A stretch of DNA of 64,000 nt from Mycolicibacterium novocastrense (GCF_001570485.1 NZ_BCTA01000069.1:204518-268517); one strand, 5' to 3'; shown: positions 45,209 to 53,981, counted from the first letter of the stretch. Numbers and translations are program-made. Notes: a model not told the origin generated them from the letters alone.

Positions 45209-45925
45209 GTGAGCACTCGTTTTGCTGCGGCCCCGCGTGGGCACTCGTCTACCGTGCAAGCCTCCGATATCGCCTCGCTTCCCATCCGCTTGGGCGCCGC
45301 CATTCGTGAGCGGCGGCTGTTTCATCCCTCGGGGGTGATGGCCGAGGGGGTCCTCGAACGGATCGCCCCCGAGGGTGAAGGTCTGCCGATGAACTCCTGC
45401 GAGGTCATCGCGCGCGTCTCCAAGGGTGTCGGACTGCCCGGCACCGCTCCGGATGTCGCCGGCCTGGCGTTTCGGATCCCGCCGCCGCCGGATCTTCGGG
45501 CCTGCAGCCCGTGGGACGTGTTGTTGGCGTCGACGATCTCGGGGACGCGCGTCGGGCTCGCCCCCGTCATGTCGTGGTCCGGAGCGACCTTCTCCAGCTT
45601 GATGCCGCTGCGGTATCACGACGCCCTGTGGTGGGTGCGGGCCCGGTTGGCCACCCGGGTCGAGGCGCCGGGGCTGTCGCTCGACGCCATAGAAAAGCAG
45701 ATCGACGCGACCGGGCTGACATTCAACATCGACCAGGCGCCGGTCAGGGGAGGATTCCGCCCGCTGGCCCGGTTGACGCTTCGCCACGTCGACCCGAGCT
45801 GTGACGACATCGCGTTCGACCCGGCCCTGCACAGCGACCCCGAGGTCGAGTTGGCGCCGCGCTGGCTCGGCGACTTCCGGCGCTCGGCCTACAAACGCAG
45901 CAGGCAGGGCCGCGACGCCGAGTGA
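45209..45925 (+). CDS. Catalase-fold protein of unknown function
   Basis: A 238-residue protein. 'RRLFHPSGVMAEGVLE' aligns with the catalase active-site helix R-x-x-H-A-x-G, with His39 in the place of the catalytic His; 'ARVSKGVGLPGTAPDVAGLAFRI' resembles the catalase 'RFSxxxGxxxxxRGFAVKF' strand, and 'PWDVLLAST' the 'DLL' element. The distal Asn and the proximal heme Tyr (R-x3-Y) are not evident, so catalase activity is unlikely without them. It may bind heme or a small molecule. GTG 45209 is assigned. It is divergent from the methyltransferase and meets the next gene at a TGATCA double stop. Confidence 0.65.
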   Translation: MSTRFAAAPRGHSSTVQASDIASLPIRLGAAIRERRLFHPSGVMAEGVLERIAPEGEGLPMNSCEVIARVSKGVGLPGTAPDVAGLAFRIPPPPDLRACSPWDVLLASTISGTRVGLAPVMSWSGATFSSLMPLRYHDALWWVRARLATRVEAPGLSLDAIEKQIDATGLTFNIDQAPVRGGFRPLARLTLRHVDPSCDDIAFDPALHSDPEVELAPRWLGDFRRSAYKRSRQGRDAE

Positions 45926-46087
45926 TCAGGCCGTAGGCTCCCCGCCGGACTCCGCGACGTCCGGGGCGTTCTCGCGGGTCGCCATGCCGCCGTCGCCGCC
46001 CTCGTCCTTCGGTCCCGTGCGTTGCGCCTTGCGCTTGTCGCGCTCGTCGGCATCGTCGTCGTCGTAGATGCCTTTTCCGGTCGGCAT
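45926..46087 (-). CDS. Small acidic hydrophilic protein
   Basis: A 53-residue protein starting 'MPTGKGIYDDDDADERDKRK', then 'TGPKDEGGDGG' and an acidic end. It has no hydrophobic core and is probably disordered. ATG 46087 is preceded by 'aaggga', a good ribosome binding site. I do not recognise its function. Its stop is placed directly against that of the catalase-fold gene (TGATCA). It lies 11 bases after the LLM oxidoreductase stop on the same strand. Confidence 0.65.
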   Translation of the reverse strand: MPTGKGIYDDDDADERDKRKAQRTGPKDEGGDGGMATRENAPDVAESGGEPTA

Positions 46088-46098
46088 ATTGGTCCCTT

Positions 46099-47085
46099 CT
46101 AGTTGGCTGCGGTCCGCAGCTTGTCCAGCAGCGGCGTTGCCGCTTCCTTGAGGAACTGCTCTTGACCCTCGTCGCCGATCTGCACGAGCGCGATGTCGGT
46201 GAAGCCGGCTTCCCAGTACTTGCTGACCGCTTCGACGATCGCATCGAGATCGGGTCCGCAGGGGATGGACTCGGCCACGTCCTCCGGTCGCACGTATTGC
46301 GTCGCGCCGTCGAAGCCGGCGGTCGTCGGAAGGTCGGAGTTGACGGCCCACCCGCCGCTGAACCACCTGAACTGGTCGTGCGCGCGGCGCACCGCGGCAT
46401 CCTTGTCGGTGTCCCAGCAGATCGGGATCTGCCCGACGACGCGCACGTCACCGGGCAGGCCGGTGGCGCGCCTGGCATCGTGCCACGCATCGACGAGATC
46501 CTTGTTCGGCTCGACCGCGATCAGGTGGTCGGACAGCGGCGCGAACGTCTCGACCGACCGCTCACCCGAGACCGCGGTGGCGATGGCGACCGGCGTTTCC
46601 GGCAGGTCCCACAGCCGCGCCGAGTCGACCTCGAAGTACTCGCCCTTCCAGTCGACGAGGTCGCCGGTGAACAGCTCGCGGATGATCTGTATCGCTTCGC
46701 GCAGCATCTCCTGGCGGCGCGCCACCGTCGGCCAGCGCTTGCCGACGACGTGCTCGTTGAGGTTCTCCCCGCTGCCCAGGCCGAGCGTGAAACGGCCGTC
46801 GGCGAGGATCTGCAGTGTCGCGGCCTTCTGCGCGACGACCGCGGGGTGGTATCGCATCGTGGGGCAGGTGACATAGGTGAACAACTCGACACGCTCGGTG
46901 GCATGGGCGACCGCGCCCAGCACCGACCACGCGTAAGGCGCATGTCCCTGTGCCGACAGCCACGGGAAGTAGTGGTCGGAGGACACCTCGAAGTCGAATC
47001 CGGCCTGTTCGGCCGAAACCGCATAGCGGACAAGTTCTTTTGGCCCGCTCTGCTCTGTCATCAGGGTGTATCCGAACCGCGTCAT
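46099..47085 (-). CDS. F420-dependent LLM-class oxidoreductase
   Basis: A 328-residue luciferase-like TIM-barrel protein of the F420-dependent G6PDH-like group. 'MTRFGYTLMTEQSGP' and 'FEVSSDHYFPWLSAQGHAPYAWSVLGA' (as SSDHYFPW and APYAWSVLG) and 'GLGSGENLNEHVVG' are family hallmarks for F420 binding. It reduces or oxidises an unidentified substrate with coenzyme F420, which is typical of mycobacteria. Length matches the family (about 320-340). ATG 47085 is assigned; YqeY lies 49 bases upstream on the same strand. Confidence 0.9.
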   Translation of the reverse strand: MTRFGYTLMTEQSGPKELVRYAVSAEQAGFDFEVSSDHYFPWLSAQGHAPYAWSVLGAVAHATERVELFTYVTCPTMRYHPAVVAQKAATLQILADGRFTLGLGSGENLNEHVVGKRWPTVARRQEMLREAIQIIRELFTGDLVDWKGEYFEVDSARLWDLPETPVAIATAVSGERSVETFAPLSDHLIAVEPNKDLVDAWHDARRATGLPGDVRVVGQIPICWDTDKDAAVRRAHDQFRWFSGGWAVNSDLPTTAGFDGATQYVRPEDVAESIPCGPDLDAIVEAVSKYWEAGFTDIALVQIGDEGQEQFLKEAATPLLDKLRTAAN

Positions 47086-47134
47086 GGGTCCCGGGTACCC
47101 GAGCCTCAGCCGGCGAAAACGATTGCCGCGCTCG

Positions 47135-47599
47135 CTACAGCCTGGCCTTCACCGCCGCGGAGAGCCGCGCGCCGTCGGCCTTGCCGGCCGCAATGGCGGT
47201 CGCGGCCTTCATCACCAGCCCCATCTGCTTTGTGCCGGGCCGCTCACCGATCTCCTCGGCGACCTGTGCGATCGCGGTGTCGGCGACGTCGGCCAGTTCG
47301 GCTTCGGTCAGCGGCGTCGGCAGGTACTCGTCGATGACCTGGGCTTCGGCGTGCTCATTGGCGGCCAGGTCGCCGCGACCGTTCTGCGTGTAGATCACCG
47401 CGGATTCGCCGCGCTTCTTGGATTCCTTGGCCAGTACCTTGAGCACCTCGGCGTCGGACAGTTCACGCGACTCTTTACCGGCCACCTCCTCGGTGGTGAT
47501 CGCGGCGAGCAGCATCCGCAGTGTCGCGGTGCGCAGCTTGTCCTGCGACTTCATGGCCGTCGTGAGGTCGGCCCGCAACCGTTCCTTGAGTTCGCCCAT
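47135..47599 (-). CDS. GatB/YqeY domain protein (Rv3688c homologue)
   Basis: A 154-residue YqeY-family protein, the same length as Rv3688c. It is fully helical: 'LKERLRADLTTAMKSQDKLRTATLRMLL' (as LKERLRADL and LRTATLRML), with 'EKRAESAVIY'-like middle and the conserved 'YLPTPLTEAEL' and 'GTKQMGLVMKA'. The domain resembles the tRNA-binding tail of GatB, and a role in tRNA-dependent amidation has been proposed for the family but not proven. It is divergent from the Rv3689 homologue with 72 bases between. Confidence 0.93.
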   Translation of the reverse strand: MGELKERLRADLTTAMKSQDKLRTATLRMLLAAITTEEVAGKESRELSDAEVLKVLAKESKKRGESAVIYTQNGRGDLAANEHAEAQVIDEYLPTPLTEAELADVADTAIAQVAEEIGERPGTKQMGLVMKAATAIAAGKADGARLSAAVKARL

Positions 47600-47671
47600 G
47601 AGCCAAAGCTACCCGCGCTCGACCGTCACAACCGTCCGACGGCGTTGTCAATTCGCACTGTCATCGACAGG

Positions 47672-48883
47672 ATGGTGGCCATGAGCACCGACGCCGGCGG
47701 GTCCGGTTTTGCAGGCCCACCGCCGCCGGGCTACGCACCGCCTCCTGGATATCCGCCGCCGGGGTATCCGCCGCCGGGCTACTCCCCGGGGTATCCGCCG
47801 CCTCCGGGCTACGCGCCGCCTCCGGGCTACGGCCCGCCTCCGGGCTACGGCCCACCGGGTTACGGACCTCCACCGGGGTACGGCCCACCGGGTTACGGGC
47901 CGCCTGCACTCAAGCCCGGTGTCATTCCTCTGCGCCCACTGACCCTGTCGGACATCTTCAACGGTGCGGTCGGATACATCCGGGCGAATCCCAAAGCGAC
48001 GCTCGGGTTGACGACCATCGTGGTGGTCGCCACTCAGCTGATCGCGCTGATCCTGTCCGTCGGCCCGCTGGCCGTCGGCGGGCAGTTGATCCCCACGCTC
48101 AGCGGTGAGGAGGAGGTGTCGGCGGGCGTGCTGGCGAGCACCATGCTGTCGAGCCTCGCCGGATCGGTCGCGACCGGGCTGTCCGCGATCCTGCTGAGCG
48201 GTCTGCTCACAGTCGTCGTAGGCAGGGCCGTGTTCGGCTCCGGAATCACCATCGGCCAAGCGTGGCAACGGCTTCGGGGCCGGCTCTGGGCGCTGGTCGG
48301 ATTCTCCGCTTTGGAGGTCCTCGGCGCGATGCTGCTGATCGCCGCGGTCGTCGGCTTCATCTTCGCGGTCGGGGCCGCCGCGGGCGGCGCGGCCGCTGTT
48401 CTCATCGGTATCCCCTTGGTACTGGCGCTGATTGCCGCGCTGGTGTACCTGGGGACGATGCTGACATTCACCCCGGTCATCATCGTCCTCGAGCGACTCG
48501 GCATCGTCGAGGCGGTCAAGCGGTCCTTCGCCTTGATCAAGCGAGACTTCTGGCGGGTGTTGGGCATTCGCCTGCTCGCGGTGATCGTCGCGCAACTCGT
48601 CGCCGGTGCTGTCGCGTTCCCGTTCAGTCTCGGCGGGCAGATCATCCTGATGGCGGCCACGACCACGACGGCCGCGCTGTTCGCCTTGGTCCTGCTGTCC
48701 GTCGGGGGCGCGATCGGCCAGATCATCACCGCCCCCTTCAGCGCGGGTGTGGTCGCGCTGCAGTACACCGACGCCCGCATCCGCAGGGAGGCCTTCGACC
48801 TGGTGCTGCAGACCGGCGCCGGCTATGGTCCCACCGCCCCCTCCGACTCCACCGATCATCTGTGGCTGACCCGCCAGAACTGA
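47672..48883 (+). CDS. Pro/Gly/Tyr-rich membrane protein (Rv3689 homologue)
   Basis: A 403-residue protein (451 in Rv3689). Residues 18-82 are repeats of the type PPPGY/GPPGY, a disordered cytoplasmic tail; the rest forms about six membrane helices (from 'NPKATLGLTTIVVVATQLI' on) of the glycerophosphoryl-diester-phosphodiesterase-membrane-domain-like type, with Gly/Ala-rich helices. 'RAFALIKRDFWRVLGIRLL'-type segments connect helices. ATG 47672 or ATG 47681 may be the start. The function is unknown; it begins a run of membrane genes ending with MoxR and DUF58. Confidence 0.8.
   Translation: MVAMSTDAGGSGFAGPPPPGYAPPPGYPPPGYPPPGYSPGYPPPPGYAPPPGYGPPPGYGPPGYGPPPGYGPPGYGPPALKPGVIPLRPLTLSDIFNGAVGYIRANPKATLGLTTIVVVATQLIALILSVGPLAVGGQLIPTLSGEEEVSAGVLASTMLSSLAGSVATGLSAILLSGLLTVVVGRAVFGSGITIGQAWQRLRGRLWALVGFSALEVLGAMLLIAAVVGFIFAVGAAAGGAAAVLIGIPLVLALIAALVYLGTMLTFTPVIIVLERLGIVEAVKRSFALIKRDFWRVLGIRLLAVIVAQLVAGAVAFPFSLGGQIILMAATTTTAALFALVLLSVGGAIGQIITAPFSAGVVALQYTDARIRREAFDLVLQTGAGYGPTAPSDSTDHLWLTRQN
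47728..47906 (+). repeat. Tandem coding repeat of PPPGY/GPPGY units
   Basis: Fifteen- to eighteen-base units (such as 'ccgccgggctac') repeat about twelve times inside the Rv3689-like gene. The DNA repeat is degenerate at third codon positions. Confidence 0.75.
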
Positions 48884-48884
48884 C

Positions 48885-49538
48885 GTGCCGACAATAGATA
48901 TCGACAGGGATGCCGCGCACGACGCTGCGCAGCGCGAGCTCGCAAAGCCGATATACCCCAAGCCTTCCCTGACCGACCGCTTCAGCGAATGGATCGACGA
49001 TCTGATCTACCGGCTGGCCGCGGAGGGCGCGTCGATACCGGGCGGCTGGGTGACGATCACGGTCCTGCTGATCCTCGTGGCCATCGGAGTGGTCGCCGCG
49101 ATCCGGATCGGGCGCCGGACCATGCGAACGGCCCGCGGCCACGCCGAGGCGTTGTTCGGCGAGCACGATATGACCGCCGCGCAGCATCGCGCGGCGGCCG
49201 AACGGTGCGCGACGACCGCGGATTGGGCCGCGGCCATCCGGCACCGGCTGCGCTCCGTCGCCCGACAGCTGGAGGAGAGCGGTGTGCTCGACCCGGTCCC
49301 CGGCCGCACCGCAACCGAGCTCGCGCGTGACGCCGGACGCGAACTCCCCCATCTGATAGATGAACTGTCCTCTGCGGCAACCGCATTCAACGACGTCACT
49401 TATGGCGAGATACCGGGCACCGAACAGGCCTACCGGCTGGTCGCCGATCTCGACGACCACGTGAGGTCACGCACTCCGGTGGTCGCCGCCACCGCTGCCG
49501 CGCCTGCTGCGACGGACGGGTGGGCCGAGGTCCGATGA
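48885..49538 (+). CDS. DUF4129 membrane protein (Rv3690 homologue)
   Basis: A 217-residue protein, identical in length to Rv3690. One membrane helix lies at about 56-78 ('GWVTITVLLILVAIGVVAAI'), flanked by an N-terminal extracytoplasmic segment and a C-terminal DUF4129 domain ('LEESGVLDPVPGRTATELARDAG', seen as GRTATELARD). DUF4129 domains typically accompany MoxR/DUF58 pairs. GTG 48885 starts two bases after the previous stop; the stop overlaps the next ATG (ATGA). Confidence 0.88.
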   Translation: MPTIDIDRDAAHDAAQRELAKPIYPKPSLTDRFSEWIDDLIYRLAAEGASIPGGWVTITVLLILVAIGVVAAIRIGRRTMRTARGHAEALFGEHDMTAAQHRAAAERCATTADWAAAIRHRLRSVARQLEESGVLDPVPGRTATELARDAGRELPHLIDELSSAATAFNDVTYGEIPGTEQAYRLVADLDDHVRSRTPVVAATAAAPAATDGWAEVR

Positions 49539-50683
49539 CCACCGACACCGCCGTGGAGCCCACGCTGCGCACACGATGGCGGGGAGCGCGCTGGATCGTG
49601 ATGGCACTAACCGTCATCGTCGCGATCGCCGTGCTCAGCGCCTATCTGACCGCGCCACGTCCCGGGGGGTGGATGGACCCGAACTCCACCGGACCGGACG
49701 GGGCGCGCGCCTTGATGACGTTGCTGCGGGAGAACGGTGTCGATGTCGTCGAAGCACCTGACGTGGCCGCGGTGGAGGCGGCCGCCCGTCCCGACACCCT
49801 GCTGGTCGTGGTGCAGACCTACCACCTCGTCGACGACGCCGTGCTCCAGCGCCTCGCACGCGTACCGGGTGATCGCCTGCTGGTACAACCCAACTCACGC
49901 AGCCGCGAGGCCCTGGCGACTGCGGTGAAGCTGAGTGGGGCCACCACGTTCGGCGGTGGCGAGCGCCCGGACTGTGATCTTCGGGAGGCCACCCGCGCCG
50001 GGGCCGTGCAGTTCAGCGTGAGCGACGCCTACGAGGCCTCCGGTGAGGACATCGACCTGACCCGCTGCTACGAGGGCGCATTGGTCCGCTACAGCGCCGA
50101 TGGCCGGAATATCACGCTGGTCGGCGATTCCGGGTTCATGACGAACCGCGGATTGCCCAAGGCGGGTAACGCGGCACTCGCGATGAACCTCGCAGGCACG
50201 AACCCGCGAATGATCTGGTATGCGCCGCAGTTCACCGAGGGCGAATCCGATGGCGCGGCAAGCCTGTTCGACCTCGCACCCGACCACGTGAGTTGGGTGA
50301 TGTGGCAGCTGGTCGCGGTGGTCGTGCTGCTGGCGCTCTGGAAGGGCCGCCGCATCGGTCCACTGGTCGCCGAACGCCTGCCCGTCGTCGTGCGAGCCTC
50401 CGAAACCGTGGAGGGACGCGGCCGGCTCTACCGCTCGTGTCGTGCCCGCGACAGTGCGGCAGACGCGTTGCGCACCGCGGCGCTGCAGCGCATGCAGCCC
50501 CGCCTCGGTCTGGGCGTCAACCCCGACCCGGCCGCGCTGGTCCAGGCCGTCGCCGCGCACAGCGGTGTCCATCCCCAGACGGTCGCGCACATCTTGTTCG
50601 GTCCGCCGCCCGGCGACGACGCCGAACTGGTCGATCTCGCACGCGCACTCGACAACATCGAAAGGCAGGTCGCACACTCGTGA
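49535..50683 (+). CDS. DUF4350 membrane protein (Rv3691 homologue)
   Basis: A 382-residue protein with an N-terminal helix (about 21-41), a DUF4350 extracytoplasmic domain ('GPDGARALMTLLRENGVDV' start, resembling a GldG/ABC-associated domain) and a second helix near 255-275 ('WVMWQLVAVVVLLALW'), then a cytoplasmic tail. It is longer than Rv3691 (333). The overlap ATGA at 49535 and GTGA at 50680 couple it to DUF4129 and MoxR. Its role is presumably structural in the MoxR complex, by inference. Confidence 0.87.
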   Translation: MTTDTAVEPTLRTRWRGARWIVMALTVIVAIAVLSAYLTAPRPGGWMDPNSTGPDGARALMTLLRENGVDVVEAPDVAAVEAAARPDTLLVVVQTYHLVDDAVLQRLARVPGDRLLVQPNSRSREALATAVKLSGATTFGGGERPDCDLREATRAGAVQFSVSDAYEASGEDIDLTRCYEGALVRYSADGRNITLVGDSGFMTNRGLPKAGNAALAMNLAGTNPRMIWYAPQFTEGESDGAASLFDLAPDHVSWVMWQLVAVVVLLALWKGRRIGPLVAERLPVVVRASETVEGRGRLYRSCRARDSAADALRTAALQRMQPRLGLGVNPDPAALVQAVAAHSGVHPQTVAHILFGPPPGDDAELVDLARALDNIERQVAHS

Positions 50684-51642
50684 CTCAGGCAGGCGGAAAC
50701 GATTCCGCGCGAACCGCATTGCTGGCGCTTCGCGCCGAGATAGCCAAGGCGGTCGTCGGACAGGACGCCGTCGTCAGCGGACTGGTGATCGCGCTGCTGT
50801 GCCGCGGTCATGTTCTCCTCGAGGGAGTTCCCGGCGTCGCCAAGACGCTGCTGGTGCGCACGCTGGCCTCGGCGCTGCAGCTGGACTTCAAACGCCTGCA
50901 GTTCACGCCCGATCTGATGCCCGGTGATGTCACCGGCTCACTGATCTACGACGCACGCACCGCCGAATTCGAGTTCCGGTCCGGACCCGTCTTTACCAAC
51001 CTGCTGCTCGCAGACGAGATCAACCGCACGCCACCCAAGACGCAGGCCGCCCTGCTGGAGGCCATGGAAGAACGTCAGGTCAGCGTGGAGGGCCAAGCGC
51101 GTCCCCTTCCGGATCCGTTCATCGTTGCGGCCACCCAGAACCCGATCGAGTACGAGGGCACCTACCAACTGCCGGAGGCGCAGCTGGACCGTTTCCTGCT
51201 CAAACTCACCGTGCCGCTGCCGACACGCGAGCAGGAGGTCGCGATCCTGAATCGGCATGCGCACGGCTTCGACCCCAGAGATCTGTCCGACGTGCGGCCC
51301 GTCGCGGGAGCGGCGGAGTTGGCCGCCGGCCGGGCCGCCGTGCGCCAGGTCCTGGTCGCCGACGAGGTGCTCGGCTACATCGTCGACATCTGCGCCGCGA
51401 CAAGGCATTCGCCGTCGCTGCAGCTGGGAGTTTCGCCGCGCGGGGCGACCGCTCTGTTGGCGACGGCCAGGTCGTGGGCGTGGCTGTCGGGGCGCAACTA
51501 TGTCACCCCCGACGACGTGAAGGCGATGGCCCGTTCGACGCTGCGTCACCGCATCCAACTGCGGCCGGAGGCCGGGTTGGAAGGCGTCACACCCGACGGC
51601 GTGCTCGACGGGATCCTCGCGGCAGTACCGGTGCCGCGCTAG
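50680..51642 (+). CDS. moxR2: MoxR-family AAA+ ATPase (Rv3692 homologue)
   Basis: A 320-residue AAA+ ATPase. Walker A is 'GVPGVAKTLL', Walker B 'LLADEINRTPPKTQ', sensor 1 'ATQNPIEYEG' and the sensor 2 region 'LGVSPRGATALL'. MoxR proteins act as chaperones that assemble or activate VWA-domain partners. GTG 50680 overlaps the DUF4350 stop (GTGA), and its own TAG shares a base with the DUF58 GTG, so the genes are tightly coupled. In M. tuberculosis it is moxR2 (Rv3692). Confidence 0.93.
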   Translation: MTQAGGNDSARTALLALRAEIAKAVVGQDAVVSGLVIALLCRGHVLLEGVPGVAKTLLVRTLASALQLDFKRLQFTPDLMPGDVTGSLIYDARTAEFEFRSGPVFTNLLLADEINRTPPKTQAALLEAMEERQVSVEGQARPLPDPFIVAATQNPIEYEGTYQLPEAQLDRFLLKLTVPLPTREQEVAILNRHAHGFDPRDLSDVRPVAGAAELAAGRAAVRQVLVADEVLGYIVDICAATRHSPSLQLGVSPRGATALLATARSWAWLSGRNYVTPDDVKAMARSTLRHRIQLRPEAGLEGVTPDGVLDGILAAVPVPR

Positions 51643-52964
51643 TGATCCTCACCGGACGCTCCGCGCTGGTCGCACTGGTCTGCGTCCTGCCGATCGCGGT
51701 CTCTGAACGGCCGGCGTCCACGTTCGCCGTCCTGCTCGGTGCGCTCGTCGTCCTGATCGCGCTCGACGCCGCGCTGGCCGGCAACACCCGCAGCGTGCGG
51801 TTCACCCGGTCCGGTGACACCACCGCCCGGCTGGGCCAGGATGTCACGGTGGCGCTGTTGATCGAGAACGCCGGCAGACGCCGGGTCAAGGGCGTCGTGC
51901 GCGACGCGTGGCCACCGAGCACGCGAGCCCATCCGCGTGTTCATCCGGTGAACCTGGCTGCGGGCCAACGACGTCGAGTCGAGACGATATTGCGGCCGGT
52001 GCGACGCGGCGACCAGGAATCATCGTTGGTGACGGTTCGTGCGACCGGGCCGCTCGGGCTGGCCGGACGGCAGAGCTCGCACCGGGTGCCGTGGCGGGTC
52101 CGGATTCTGCCGCCGTTCCTGTCGCGCAAGCACCTTCCCTCGCGGCTGGCCAAACTCCGCGAACTGGAAGGCAATACACCGGTCCTGATTCGGGGACAGG
52201 GCACGGAGTTCGACTCGCTGCGTGAATACGTGATCGGCGACGACGTCAGGTCGATCGACTGGCGCGCCTCTGCCCGCCGCGCCGACGTGGTGGTCAGGAC
52301 GTGGCGCCCGGAACGGGACCAGCGTGTGGTGATCGTGCTCGACACCGGTCGCACCTCGGCGGGCCGCGTCGGCGTAGATCCCACCTCCAACGACCCGTCG
52401 GGGTGGCCGCGGCTGGACTGGTCGATGGACGCCGCGCTGCTGCTGGCCGCGCTGGCCTCGCGCGCGGGTGACCACGTCGACTTCCTGGCTCACGACCGCG
52501 TCACCAGGGCCGCGGTGTTCAACGCCTCGCGTACCGACCTTCTGGCTCAGCTGGTCGCGGCGATGGCGCCGATCGAGCCGGCGCTGATCGAATCGGACGC
52601 GGGCGCGATGGTTGCCGCGGTGCTGCGCCGCGTCCGCAGGCACGCGCTGGTGGTGTTGCTCACCGACCTGAACGCGTCGGCGCTGGACGAGGGCCTGATG
52701 ACCGTGCTTGCGCAGCTGACGGCCAAGCACGCGGTGCTCGTGGCCGCGGTGGCCGACCCCCGGGTCGAGGCGCTTGCCGCCGGCCGCGCCGACGCCGCGC
52801 AGGTCTATGACGCGGCGGCAGCCGAACGGGCGCGCAACGAGCGGCGTGCCATCGGGTCTCGGCTGCGGCGCCGCGGCGTCGATGTGGTCGACGCCGCACC
52901 CGAGGAGTTGGCACCCGCCTTGGCCGACCACTACCTGGCGTTGAAGGCCACCGGCCGGCTCTAG
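51642..52964 (+). CDS. DUF58/VWA-like protein (Rv3693 homologue)
   Basis: A 440-residue protein, the same length as Rv3693. Two helices at the N-terminus (about 5-45) are followed by a soluble region with the DUF58 core 'RSIDWRASARRADVVVRTW' and a VWA-like segment 'VVIVLDTGRTSAG'. It is the usual MoxR partner. The GTG shares its first base with the moxR stop (TAGTG). It ends on a CTAG shared with the convergent SpoIIM-like gene. Confidence 0.9.
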   Translation: MILTGRSALVALVCVLPIAVSERPASTFAVLLGALVVLIALDAALAGNTRSVRFTRSGDTTARLGQDVTVALLIENAGRRRVKGVVRDAWPPSTRAHPRVHPVNLAAGQRRRVETILRPVRRGDQESSLVTVRATGPLGLAGRQSSHRVPWRVRILPPFLSRKHLPSRLAKLRELEGNTPVLIRGQGTEFDSLREYVIGDDVRSIDWRASARRADVVVRTWRPERDQRVVIVLDTGRTSAGRVGVDPTSNDPSGWPRLDWSMDAALLLAALASRAGDHVDFLAHDRVTRAAVFNASRTDLLAQLVAAMAPIEPALIESDAGAMVAAVLRRVRRHALVVLLTDLNASALDEGLMTVLAQLTAKHAVLVAAVADPRVEALAAGRADAAQVYDAAAAERARNERRAIGSRLRRRGVDVVDAAPEELAPALADHYLALKATGRL

Positions 52965-53953
52965 CCGATCGGTACGACGTCGGGCGCGTCCTCGACGTCT
53001 CCGGTCTCACCGGCCCGTTCGGCCTTACGCCCGTAGTAGAAGATGTAGCCGAGGAACGCGATCTCGGCGGCCACACCGATGGCGATGCGCGCCGCCGTCG
53101 GTAACGGCGAGGGCGTCACGAGCGCCTCGATGAGGCCGGAGATCAACAGGATCGCCACCAGCCCGCCGGCCACCGCTCCGATCGCACGGCCCTGCTCGGC
53201 GAGCACCTGTCCGCGGGGCCGGTCACCCGGTGAGATCACGTTCCAGCCCAGCCGCATCCCCGCCCCGGCCGCCAGGAACACCGCGGTCAGTTCGAGCAGC
53301 CCGTGCGGCGTGATCAGGCCGAGGAAGATGTCGCCTTTGCCCGCACCGAACATCAAACCCGCCGCCACCCCGAGGTTGGCGGCGTTCTGGATAATCACGT
53401 AGGGGATCGGGATGCCGAGCAGAATCGCAAACCCGAGGCACTGCAACGCAATCCAGGCGTTGTTCACCCAAACCTGCAGGGCGAACGAGCCTGCCGGGTG
53501 CTCGCTGTAGTAGGCCGCGAAGTCGTTGTTGACCATCTGGTCGATCTCGTCGGCCGTTCCGATCATGGCTCGCACTTCCGGGCTGCCCGAAACCCACACC
53601 GCGATCAGGGCGGCCAGCGCGAAGAACGCGAAGGCGGTACTCAGCCACCACCACCGCGACCGGTAGGCGACGACCGGGAACGACACCGTCCAGAATCGCA
53701 GGAACTCACGCCACAGCGGGGCGTGGGCGCCCGTCACCGCGGCTCGCGCCTGCGCGACCAGCCCCGAAAGCCGGCCGATGACCACCGGGTCCGCGTTCGC
53801 GGTGCGCATGATCGACAGATGCGTCGACACACGCTGGTAGAGGTCGACCAGCTCGTCGACTTCGGGGCCGGTGAGCTGTCGACGCCGCTTGATCAGGTGC
53901 TCGAGCCGGTCCCACGTCGCACGGTGCGCGAGCACGAACGCGTCGACATCCAC
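52961..53953 (-). CDS. SpoIIM-like membrane protein (Rv3694c homologue)
   Basis: A 330-residue protein, the same length as Rv3694c. The first 95 residues are soluble and helical ('VDVDAFVLAHRATWDRLEHL'), and the rest carries about six membrane helices with 'NNAWIALQCLGFAILLGIPI' and 'LGLITPHGLLELTAVFLAAG', the stage II sporulation protein M motif region. Mycobacteria do not sporulate classically; the family is widespread as membrane partners of RDD proteins. GTG 53953 is leaderless: TAGGAT lies seven bases before it on this strand. Confidence 0.9.
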   Translation of the reverse strand: MDVDAFVLAHRATWDRLEHLIKRRRQLTGPEVDELVDLYQRVSTHLSIMRTANADPVVIGRLSGLVAQARAAVTGAHAPLWREFLRFWTVSFPVVAYRSRWWWLSTAFAFFALAALIAVWVSGSPEVRAMIGTADEIDQMVNNDFAAYYSEHPAGSFALQVWVNNAWIALQCLGFAILLGIPIPYVIIQNAANLGVAAGLMFGAGKGDIFLGLITPHGLLELTAVFLAAGAGMRLGWNVISPGDRPRGQVLAEQGRAIGAVAGGLVAILLISGLIEALVTPSPLPTAARIAIGVAAEIAFLGYIFYYGRKAERAGETGDVEDAPDVVPIG

Positions 53954-53960
53954 GGCCGCA

Positions 53961-53973
53961 ATCCTAGTAGCGT
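53961..53973. promoter_or_regulatory. Back-to-back -10 boxes for two leaderless divergent genes
   Basis: On the minus strand TAGGAT (53961-53966) serves GTG 53953; on the plus strand TAGCGT (53968-53973) serves ATG 53982. They are separated by a single base, and the start codons by 28 bases. Confidence 0.6.
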
Positions 53974-53981
53974 TGACGGTT

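Noticed and set aside
47728..47906. CRISPR-like or satellite repeat
   Set aside because: The repeat is in frame, codes for PPPGY units and has no spacers.
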